Shown: in pieces, positions 1 through 6,275 of the stretch
How the letters are laid out: every line of letters starts with the position of its first letter
Numbering within the stretch: position 1 is the first letter of the stretch
From: Nitrospirota bacterium
Lineage (GTDB): Bacteria > Nitrospirota > Nitrospiria > JACQBZ01
Assembly: GCA_016198945.1 (NCBI GenBank)
Contig: JACQHO010000040.1
Coordinates: 1-13,435 of the forward strand
Direction of reading: 5' to 3'
DNA: 13,435 bases
Translations under genes and position numbers: made by a program
Notes under the pieces: model-generated
The model's database searches: none
Told to the model about the DNA's origin: nothing
What the model saw: the letters and a program-made list of their open reading frames with translations, nothing else

Positions 1-1004
1 CGCATCGCCAGCGCGAGATCATCCGACAGGTTGACGATCCGGTTCACCTTGACGCCGGCGGCCGGCTCGAATTCATACATCGTGACGACCGGCCCCGGAT
101 GGACCTGCGTCACGCGGCCCTCGATTCCATAATCCATCAATTTCTTCTCGAGGATCTGGGAGTTGGCCACCAGCTCCTCTTTCGAAATCCGGTCGGCCGT
201 CGCGGGCGGATCCTGGAGGAGGGTCAGCGGCGGGATTTCGTAAGCGCCCTTTTCTTTCATAAAAGGCAGATCGGCCTGCTTGGGCGGCGACTTGGGCGGC
301 GGGGTCGCGTCCACGATTTTAGGTTTTTGAGCCGGATGGCTCCGACGGATTTTCGTCTCGGTCTTCCATCGTCGGGACTGTTCGTGGTAAATCGTCGCCG
401 TGGTCCGTGCCGATTCAATCAGACGGGCGGCGCCCGATGCGATCATTCCGACCGCGCGGCCGATCAGGCCCATCAGCGTCAACAACGAAAACGACGTGGT
501 CAGCATCAGCGACAGAAACAACGCGGCGAACACGATGATGTGGGCGCCGATCGGGGCGAAATATCCCGAGAGCCAGTCCGCGGCGAGCTTTCCGATCAGG
601 CCGCCCGCCTGGCCGGCGAGGATCGGGCCGTCGGAAAAGGACGGCAGGCTCGTCCATAAAAGATGCAACAAGGTCGTGAAGGAGGCCATCAACAGCAGAA
701 AACCGGCAAGGGTCCAGCGGTGGACCGGAATCGGCTGCGACAACAGTTTTCGCCAGCCGATCAGGCCGCTGCCCAGCGCCAGAAGATAGGCGCTTCCGCC
801 GATGAGCTGAAAAAGCCCGTCGGACAAATAGGCCCCCACTTTTCCGGCGAGGTTATGGACGGACGGATTGGATGAAACCGAGTTTAAGGACGGGTCGCGG
901 GGATCGTACGAGAGAAGGCTGACAAACATCAACAGGCCGAGGGCCAGAAGGATGACTCCCAGAATTTCCTGACGGCGGTTTTCCGATCGGATTGCTCGGG
1001 CCAT
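1..1004 (-). CDS. ftsK: DNA translocase FtsK, N-terminal part (runs off the left edge)
   Basis: FtsK/SpoIIIE-type DNA pump that anchors at the division septum and moves chromosome termini during cell division. The first 334 codons are present. The N-terminal part shows four hydrophobic membrane segments, at about residues 12-33, 62-84, 97-119 and 151-175. A proline- and lysine-rich cytoplasmic linker follows (about 205-260). Then comes the start of the motor alpha domain, with the family-typical stretches ISKEELVANSQILEKKL, GRVTQVHPGPVVTMYEFEP and GVKVNRIVNLSDDLALAM. The Walker ATPase and gamma domains lie beyond the window. The ATG at 1004 is chosen because it precedes the first membrane segment by the usual distance; the next ATG lies inside that segment. 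No Shine-Dalgarno is visible, and a promoter lies immediately upstream, so the message may be almost leaderless. Identification is firm; the exact start is less so. Confidence 0.95.
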   Translation of the reverse strand, partial: MARAIRSENRRQEILGVILLALGLLMFVSLLSYDPRDPSLNSVSSNPSVHNLAGKVGAYLSDGLFQLIGGSAYLLALGSGLIGWRKLLSQPIPVHRWTLAGFLLLMASFTTLLHLLWTSLPSFSDGPILAGQAGGLIGKLAADWLSGYFAPIGAHIIVFAALFLSLMLTTSFSLLTLMGLIGRAVGMIASGAARLIESARTTATIYHEQSRRWKTETKIRRSHPAQKPKIVDATPPPKSPPKQADLPFMKEKGAYEIPPLTLLQDPPATADRISKEELVANSQILEKKLMDYGIEGRVTQVHPGPVVTMYEFEPAAGVKVNRIVNLSDDLALAM

Positions 1005-1013
1005 TAAACTGGA

Positions 1014-1042
1014 AATCTATCACATTCCGCCGGCAATTTCAA
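1014..1042 (-). promoter_or_regulatory. sigma70-type promoter for ftsK
   Basis: On the minus strand a TTGAAA -35 box (1042-1037) and a TAGATT -10 box (1019-1014) are separated by exactly 17 bases. The boxes match consensus at 5/6 and 4/6 positions. They lie in the 76-base gap between exoA and ftsK. A start site about 7 bases below the -10 box would fall at about 1007, only a few bases before the ftsK ATG at 1004. Confidence 0.6.
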
Positions 1043-1080
1043 ACAGTACTTATATTCAAGAAGGCGGCAGGCCCCTTTCA

Positions 1081-1842
1081 TTATTTTAAATCCAATAAAA
1101 CCGGACAATGGTCCGAACCCATGACCTCATTTAAGATATCGACATTCTTGATCTGCCCGACGATGCCCGGCGAAACCAGCACGTAATCAATCCTCCATCC
1201 GACATTTCTTTTTCGGGCGCCGGCCCGAAAACTCCACCAGCTGTATTTAATTTCATCCGGCTTCTTGTATCGGAAGGTGTCGACGAAATTGGCCCGGGTA
1301 ATGTTGTCCATCCCATCAATCTCTTCCTGCATATATCCCGCGTTTTTATTGTAGTTTTCCCTGGGTCTCGCCAAGTCAATTTCTTTATGAGCCACATTGA
1401 AGTCACCACAGGCAATGAGAGGCTTCTTCTTTTCCAAACCCTTTAAGTACGACAGAAAATCTTCATCCCATCTTTGGCGGTATCCAAGCCGTTTTAATTC
1501 ACTGCCTGAATTGGGCGTATAGACATTCAGCAGAAAATAGTTCTCAAACTCGAGAGCAATCACGCGACCTTCCCGGTCATGCTCTTCAATATCGATGTCC
1601 TTGCGCACAGACAAGGGTTTCATCCGAGTCAGAATGGCCGTTCCCGAATACCCCTTTTTCACCGCTGAATTGGTGTAAATGTGATAGCCGTTCATGCCGG
1701 TCAAGGCCTCGAGGACTTGATCGTCCTGGGCTTTGGTTTCCTGAAGGCAGAACACATCCGCGTCCATGGCCTCGACGGAAGCCGGAAAATTCTTTTTCAT
1801 CACCGCACGAATACCGTTTACATTCCAGGAGACAACACGCAT
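1081..1842 (-). CDS. exoA: exodeoxyribonuclease III (AP endonuclease, ExoA/XthA family)
   Basis: Mg-dependent AP endonuclease and 3'-5' exonuclease of base-excision repair (EEP fold). The frame begins with an ATG at 1857, but I place the start at 1842. The protein then begins MRVVSWNVNG, like family members, GAGAG lies about 8 bases upstream, and the length is 253 aa, close to the usual 250-268. Catalytic motifs are complete: LQETK (metal-binding Glu), YTPNSG (Tyr), GDFNVAH (Asp and Asn), GWRIDYVL, and GSDHCPV with the terminal Asp-His pair. The gene is visibly less GC-rich than its neighbours: 1381-1440 has 26 G/C of 60, against 42 of 60 at 5221-5280 in the HD-GYP gene. This suggests separate acquisition or different selection. 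It stands alone, 152 bases after rsmA and 76 before ftsK. Confidence 0.95.
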   Translation of the reverse strand: MRVVSWNVNGIRAVMKKNFPASVEAMDADVFCLQETKAQDDQVLEALTGMNGYHIYTNSAVKKGYSGTAILTRMKPLSVRKDIDIEEHDREGRVIALEFENYFLLNVYTPNSGSELKRLGYRQRWDEDFLSYLKGLEKKKPLIACGDFNVAHKEIDLARPRENYNKNAGYMQEEIDGMDNITRANFVDTFRYKKPDEIKYSWWSFRAGARKRNVGWRIDYVLVSPGIVGQIKNVDILNEVMGSDHCPVLLDLK

Positions 1843-1863
1843 CGATCGGTCTCTCATTTAATC

Positions 1864-1893
1864 ATTGTCCATGATTTCCATCTTTGGGGTCAA
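1864..1893 (-). promoter_or_regulatory. possible weak promoter for exoA
   Basis: On the minus strand TTGACC (1893-1888) is followed after 18 bases by GACAAT (1869-1864). The -35 matches consensus at 5/6 positions and the -10 at 4/6. It would start transcription about 15-20 bases before the preferred exoA ATG at 1842. Close by, CCAAAGATG occurs twice as a direct repeat (plus-strand 1879-1887 and 1908-1916). The call is tentative because the -10 box is poor. Confidence 0.3.
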
Positions 1894-1971
1894 GTCTTCT
1901 TTTGGCTCATCTTTGGAGAAGCGTGCGAACCCGTTCAAATCGCCTGGCGTCTTCCGTGAAAATGTTATGTC

Positions 1972-1998
1972 GTAAGTGCGCACGGCCGTGCCCCTTAC
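1972..1998. repeat. 27-base imperfect palindrome at the 3' end of rsmA
   Basis: The arms begin GTAAG and end CTTAC (with the C at 1994 and TTAC at 1995-1998). They pair apart from two mismatches and meet in a perfect 10-base core, CACGGCCGTG. The palindrome overlaps the rsmA stop codon (1997-1995). As RNA it would form a hairpin with almost no loop, and no run of U follows, so it is not a classical intrinsic terminator. It could end or stabilise the upstream transcript, or be a protein site. Confidence 0.4.
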
Positions 1999-2798
1999 TT
2001 TGTCATTTCAAACAGTGTGTCGGCGAGAAGGGCGAACGCTTCGATCGAGAGCGTCTCAGCCCGGCGCTGGGGATTTCCGGCCGTGATCGAGGCGGCGTCC
2101 AGCGCTTCCTCGACGGCGTCGGCCGGAAAGCCGCCGTCTTTGAGCGCGTTCCGAAGCGATTTGCGGCGATGGCCGAATCCGGCACGGACGACTCGGAAGA
2201 AAAAAGTCTCATCCTTCACGGCGACTTTCGGGGTTGTTCGCATCCGCAGGCGGATGACGGCCGAGTCGACGCGGGGGGGCGGTTTGAAGCAGCCGCGAGG
2301 GACGATGAATTCCAGTCGAGGATCGGCATGGAATTGCGCGCCGATGGAGAGGGGGCCGTAATCCTTTGTGCCGGGTGATGCCGTGATCCGCCGCGCCACT
2401 TCCAATTGAAGCATCAGAACCATGCGGCTGACGCGGGAGCGAAGTTCCAGAAGACGGAACAACAGCGGCGTGGAGATGGAGTAGGGCAGGTTGGCCACGA
2501 CGGCAAACGGTGCAGGAAGGTCTTCGAACGGATAAGTCAATGCATCGGCCTGGATGATCCGGACGTTGGGGGAATCTTTAAATTCTTTTTGCAGCGGTTC
2601 ATCGAGAGAGCGATCCAACTCGATTGCGAAAAGCTTTGCGCCCGCCTCGTTCAAGGCGCGCGTCAATATGCCGCGTCCGGGTCCGATCTCGACGACCGTT
2701 TCGTCGGGTCGGATCCCGGCCAGCGCGATGATTTTCCGGACGATGTTCTGATCATGAAGAAAATGCTGGCCGAGCGCTTTGCGTTTGGATCGTATCAT
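1995..2798 (-). CDS. rsmA: 16S rRNA (adenine1518/1519-N6)-dimethyltransferase RsmA (KsgA)
   Basis: SAM-dependent enzyme that dimethylates two adjacent adenines near the 3' end of 16S rRNA during late assembly of the small ribosomal subunit. Its 267 aa are normal for the family. Motifs are in order: QHFL near the N-terminus (11-14), SAM-binding EIGPGRGILT (37-46), acidic E60 for the SAM ribose, D85 in QADAL, catalytic NLPYSIS (103-109), FKPPPRVDSAV (171-181) and the C-terminal RRKSLRNAL (211-219). The start ATG overlaps the pdxA stop in an ATGA, so it is probably translated by coupling from pdxA. The order pdxA-rsmA is a common bacterial arrangement. A run of seven A's lies just upstream in pdxA. 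Confidence 0.97.
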   Translation of the reverse strand: MIRSKRKALGQHFLHDQNIVRKIIALAGIRPDETVVEIGPGRGILTRALNEAGAKLFAIELDRSLDEPLQKEFKDSPNVRIIQADALTYPFEDLPAPFAVVANLPYSISTPLLFRLLELRSRVSRMVLMLQLEVARRITASPGTKDYGPLSIGAQFHADPRLEFIVPRGCFKPPPRVDSAVIRLRMRTTPKVAVKDETFFFRVVRAGFGHRRKSLRNALKDGGFPADAVEEALDAASITAGNPQRRAETLSIEAFALLADTLFEMTK

Positions 2799-3871
2799 GT
2801 CTGTTTTTTTGATAGTGACACCGCCATCCGGATCGCTTCGATCAGGCTTCCGGGGTCGGCGATCCCTTTTCCGGCGATGTCATAGGCCGTTCCGTGATCG
2901 GGTGATGTCCGGATAAACGGAAGGCCGACCGTGACATTGACGGCCCTTTCGAACGCAAGAAGCTTGATCGGAATCAGCGCCTGGTCATGATACATCGCGA
3001 TCACGATGTCATACTTGCCTTCACATGCCTGACGGATCAGGCTGTCGGCCGGAATCGGGCCGACGACGGGGATGCCGTCGTGTCGGGCCTTCTCCACGGC
3101 CGGCCGGATGACGGCGTCTTCCTCCCGCCCGAACAACCCACCCTCTCCCGCGTGCGGGTTGAAACCGGTGACGGCCAGTTGTGGACGGCGGATCTTGAAA
3201 AGCCGTACCGCGGCATCGTGCGCCAACCGGATCGCAGTTTGCACGCGCTCCCGAGTCAACTGCTCCGGGAGGTCGCGCATCGCCAGATGCGTCGTGGCCA
3301 GGAGGATGCGGAGTTGAGACGGGAGGCGTGAGGTGGAAGGCGTGAGGCGGCGAATCTCTTTTGGGAGGGGGGCGACCATCAGCATGCCGACCGCATTCAC
3401 CCCGCTCAGTTCCGCCAGAAATTCTGTATGTCCGGGATAAGGATAACCGGCCGCATGCAGCGCTTCCTTGCTGATCGGGGCGGTTACGATCGCCGCGACG
3501 CGCCGGGCCATCGCCAGCCCGACGGCCGCCCGGATCGCCTCGGCCGAGGCCCGTCCGCCGGCGGCATCGGCCCGTCCGATCACCCGATGGGTTGGATCGA
3601 CGTTTTTTAAATCCATCACATCGAGGCCCTCTTTTATTGAGACGGATTCGGGATCGGCGATGGACCGGATCTTTGTCGGGTATTTAAGACGTCGCGCGGC
3701 CTGCTCCAAAGTACTGTGAGCTCCGATCACCACGGGCCGGCAGATCCGCACGATCGGGTCGCGGTGAGGTTTTGAAAGGGCTTTGACAATGATCTCCGGG
3801 CCGATTCCGGCCGGATCGCCCATCGTGATCGCGATGATCGGCCCTTCGACTTTGCTCAGGGCGGATTTCAT
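2795..3871 (-). CDS. pdxA: 4-hydroxythreonine-4-phosphate dehydrogenase PdxA
   Basis: NAD-dependent oxidation of 4-phosphohydroxy-threonine in the DXP-dependent pyridoxal-phosphate pathway. The 358 aa include AITMGDPAGIGPEII (14-28), APISKEAL (131-138), GHTEFLAELSG with H148, TTHLAMRDL with H195, GFNPHAGEGG (236-245) and AMYHDQ with H295. The three His H148, H195 and H295 match the metal ligands of the E. coli enzyme. The start ATG at 3871 overlaps the CDF stop (ATGA), and the stop overlaps the rsmA start (ATGA). Two stretches look foreign. Residues 4-11 are encoded by a repeat-like inverted sequence, and about 17 residues near 169-186, including LTPSTSRLPS, lie between the conserved blocks GMLMVAP and LRILLATTHL. 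Both keep the frame, so the gene is probably functional. Confidence 0.95.
   Translation of the reverse strand: MKSALSKVEGPIIAITMGDPAGIGPEIIVKALSKPHRDPIVRICRPVVIGAHSTLEQAARRLKYPTKIRSIADPESVSIKEGLDVMDLKNVDPTHRVIGRADAAGGRASAEAIRAAVGLAMARRVAAIVTAPISKEALHAAGYPYPGHTEFLAELSGVNAVGMLMVAPLPKEIRRLTPSTSRLPSQLRILLATTHLAMRDLPEQLTRERVQTAIRLAHDAAVRLFKIRRPQLAVTGFNPHAGEGGLFGREEDAVIRPAVEKARHDGIPVVGPIPADSLIRQACEGKYDIVIAMYHDQALIPIKLLAFERAVNVTVGLPFIRTSPDHGTAYDIAGKGIADPGSLIEAIRMAVSLSKKQT
3324..3347. repeat. short tandem repeat inserted in pdxA
   Basis: The 10-base word AGGCGTGAGG occurs at 3324-3333 and again at 3338-3347, a period of 14. On the coding strand it yields the low-complexity peptide LTPSTSRLP. It falls between two PdxA blocks that are normally almost adjacent, so it looks like an in-frame repeat insertion. 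Confidence 0.55.
3841..3862. repeat. REP-like dispersed repeat copy at the pdxA start
   Basis: This 22-base sequence has inverted ends, GCCCT on the left and AGGGC on the right, around a core with TTCGAC and GCTC. From memory it matches a repeat family common in environmental bacterial genomes that is often translated as peptides such as ALSKVEGP. Here it encodes residues 4-11 of PdxA. Only one copy is visible in the window, so the family assignment rests on recall. Confidence 0.5.
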
Positions 3872-4755
3872 GGGGCGGCGTGAACGACGTGCTTTGCATC
3901 CGGTTCGACATGGATCACGACATCGGCCACCTCCGACATTTCCTTCTTAATCCGATCCTCAATCGCATGCGCGAGATCGTGGGCACGCTCGGTCGTCATG
4001 TCGGACTGGACCTGGACGTGGCAATCCACGAAGACATGGTTTTCCAGACCCCGCGTGCGGATGTTGTGACAGGATTTGACGCCCGGAATCCGCATCACGA
4101 TCTCCCGAACCCGCCGGGGATCCACGCAGGACGCGTCGCTTAAGACGCGGGAGGTCTCGAGCAGGATCTGGAATCCCGTCCGTCCGATGAAGCCGGCGAT
4201 CACGACGGCCATGATCGGATCTAAAATGGGGAAGCCCAGCCGGACGGCGATCAGGCCGATCAGCACGGAGACGGAGGAATAGACGTCGCTTAAGGTATGC
4301 ATCGAATCGGCATGGAGAATCCCGCTTTTGAGCTCGGCGGACCGTCTCTGCTCGTACCGCGTCACAAACAGGTTGATTCCGATGGTGACCAGCATCACGC
4401 CGAAGCTCAACGCGGTGACGCGGGGGATGTTCGGGTCCATCAGGCGGGCGTAGCTGTTCTCAAGAATTTTAAAGCAGGCCAGGAAGAGAAAGACCGAGAT
4501 GGCAAAGGCCGCAAAACTTTCAAATTTGCGGTGGCCGTAGGGATGTGATTCGTCGGGGGGATGGGCGGCCGCCCACATGCCGATCAGACCGATCACGTTC
4601 GATGCGCCGTCGAACATCGAATGCAGTCCGTCGGCCCACATGCTGAGACTGCCGGTCCAATGACCATACAGAAGTTTGGCTCCGGCCACCAGCAGGTTCA
4701 GCGCCAGGATGAACCAGAGGACATTTTTAATTTTGCGATCGCGCGTGGAGACCAT
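3868..4755 (-). CDS. cation diffusion facilitator (CDF) family metal transporter
   Basis: Inner-membrane divalent-cation/proton antiporter, probably for Zn, Mn, Fe or Co export. The 295 aa have about six membrane segments (roughly 11-30, 35-62, 80-98, 114-133, 157-172 and 176-192) and a cytoplasmic C-terminal dimerisation domain (about 210-288). Transport-site residues are visible: H45 and D49 in the second segment (ADGLHSMFDG) and H153 and D157 in the fifth (HADSMHTLSDV). This is an HD-HD set. The family loop HPYGHRKFES (71-80) is present. The gene starts 17 bases after the HD-GYP stop, and its own stop overlaps pdxA. No strong Shine-Dalgarno is visible before the ATG. Metal specificity cannot be read from the sequence. 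Confidence 0.92.
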   Translation of the reverse strand: MVSTRDRKIKNVLWFILALNLLVAGAKLLYGHWTGSLSMWADGLHSMFDGASNVIGLIGMWAAAHPPDESHPYGHRKFESFAAFAISVFLFLACFKILENSYARLMDPNIPRVTALSFGVMLVTIGINLFVTRYEQRRSAELKSGILHADSMHTLSDVYSSVSVLIGLIAVRLGFPILDPIMAVVIAGFIGRTGFQILLETSRVLSDASCVDPRRVREIVMRIPGVKSCHNIRTRGLENHVFVDCHVQVQSDMTTERAHDLAHAIEDRIKKEMSEVADVVIHVEPDAKHVVHAAP

Positions 4756-4772
4756 TGGGTCTATTTGGGGAT

Positions 4773-6275
4773 TTATTTCGGCAACTCCTTGAACCGGCCC
4801 TTTTGGTAAGCCGAGACAAACGCGCGGACCACGTCCGGGTCGAACTGAATTCCCGAGTCTTTCTGCAGGACATCCACGGCCACGGTGTCCGCCCGTCCCT
4901 TCCGGTAGTACCGGTCCGATGTGATGGCGTCGAAGGCGTCCGCGACGGCGATGATGCGGCTCGGGAGCGGGATCGCGTCCCCTTTCAGCCGGTCCGGATA
5001 GCCGGTGCCGTTGTAATGTTCATGCTCATGCCGGACCCATTTCACGAGGTGCGAGAACTGCTTCACCTGCTCCAGGATATGAACGCTGTGCAGCGGATGT
5101 TGTTTCATCGCATCCCATTCATGATGGGTGAGTTTGTCCGGTTTGAGCAGGATCTGTTCGGGAACCCCGATCTTGCCGACGTCATGCAGCAGCGCGGCCA
5201 GCTTGATCTGCTCCACCTCCGCCGCCGGGAGGCCGAGCTCCTCCGACAGAATGGCCGAAACCTCCGAGACGCGCAGCGAATGCAGATGGGTGTACGGGTC
5301 CTTGGCGTCGATGGCCATGACCAGCGACTTGACCGTGCTCAGGAACAGATCCTTCACCTCGAAGAAGAGACGGGCGTTCTCCAGCGCCACGGCCGCCTCG
5401 GCCGCGATCGCCATGATGAGCTTCAGATCGTACGTCGTGAATTCCCGGCCGTCCGGCCGGTCGCTGACGTTGATCGTTCCCAGCGCTTTTCGGCCCAGGG
5501 TCATCGGGACGCTCATCAGCGATCCGATCGGATAACCGACCGGGACAAAGTCGGGATCCTGTCGGACGTCGCAGACGATCAGGGGCTGTCCGGACTGGGC
5601 GACCCGCCCGGCGATGCCCCGTCCCGGTTCCAGTTGAAACGGCGGATGCCGGCGGCCGTCCCGGCCGACCGCGATCTTTGAGCGAAGAGCCCCGGTCTTG
5701 TCATCCACCAGAAGGATCGCCAGATTCTCGGCCGGAAGGACGGATTGAACCTCGTCGGCGACGATCTGGCAGATCCGGTCCAGATCGGACTGGGCGCTGA
5801 GCTTGATGGATAAATCGTACAGCAGCGCCATCTCTTCGTAGTTTCGGATGATTTCAGCCGACAGGTTGAAGAGCTCATATCCCGCTGCCAGAAGATCCTG
5901 AAGGTGGTCCCGGATCTGCCGGGCCTCCCGCTCCTGTCGGCCGGCGGCCTCGGAATCGGACCGCTCGCTTATGAACCGGATCAGGAGCAGTCCGACAGCG
6001 GTTTCCTGACAGAACAGGGGCGCGGCATAATGGGGGAGCGCGGGATGGCGAAGGATCGGGTCCGGGCCGCTTTGCCGCAAGCCGGTCTGAATCAGATTCG
6101 AATCGGCCTGAAACCCGTCCGGCATTGGCGTCCCTCGGCCCGGGGCCGGGACCGGTTTCCCCTGCGCGTCCAAAACGGACAACACGACGGAATGATTCTC
6201 GGCCGCTTGCTGGACGAATCTCCCCAGGCGCTCCGGATGAAGCAGGTCCGTGATATGAAAAGGGGCGGCCGTCAT
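4773..6275 (-). CDS. GAF and HD-GYP domain protein, probable cyclic-di-GMP phosphodiesterase
   Basis: Likely cytoplasmic enzyme that hydrolyses cyclic-di-GMP. I start it at 6275, not further upstream, because this ATG overlaps the kinase stop in an ATGA and is preceded by GGCGGGGA at good spacing; that gives 500 aa. Residues about 8-105 resemble a degenerate PocR-type sensor domain (DLLHPERLGRFVQQ, then AAPLFCQETAVGLLLIRF), with most of the usual cysteines missing. A helical linker (105-160), a GAF domain (about 163-300) and an HD-GYP domain (about 305-490) follow. HD-GYP signatures: HSLRVSEVS, ALLHDVGKIGVPE with H364-D365, NGTGYPDRLKG and VADAFDAITSDRYYR. The usual HHExxDG motif reads EHEHYNG, so one metal-binding His is Glu and the Asp is Asn. 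Activity is therefore likely but not certain. Confidence 0.9.
   Translation of the reverse strand: MTAAPFHITDLLHPERLGRFVQQAAENHSVVLSVLDAQGKPVPAPGRGTPMPDGFQADSNLIQTGLRQSGPDPILRHPALPHYAAPLFCQETAVGLLLIRFISERSDSEAAGRQEREARQIRDHLQDLLAAGYELFNLSAEIIRNYEEMALLYDLSIKLSAQSDLDRICQIVADEVQSVLPAENLAILLVDDKTGALRSKIAVGRDGRRHPPFQLEPGRGIAGRVAQSGQPLIVCDVRQDPDFVPVGYPIGSLMSVPMTLGRKALGTINVSDRPDGREFTTYDLKLIMAIAAEAAVALENARLFFEVKDLFLSTVKSLVMAIDAKDPYTHLHSLRVSEVSAILSEELGLPAAEVEQIKLAALLHDVGKIGVPEQILLKPDKLTHHEWDAMKQHPLHSVHILEQVKQFSHLVKWVRHEHEHYNGTGYPDRLKGDAIPLPSRIIAVADAFDAITSDRYYRKGRADTVAVDVLQKDSGIQFDPDVVRAFVSAYQKGRFKELPK

Noticed and set aside
1081..1120. Intrinsic terminator after exoA
   Set aside because: The short GC-rich arms near 1062-1080 pair poorly and no T run follows on the minus strand.
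4755..5681. 308-codon open frame on the plus strand
   Set aside because: Antisense to the HD-GYP gene, with a composition dominated by Arg, Asp and Gly as expected for a shadow frame.
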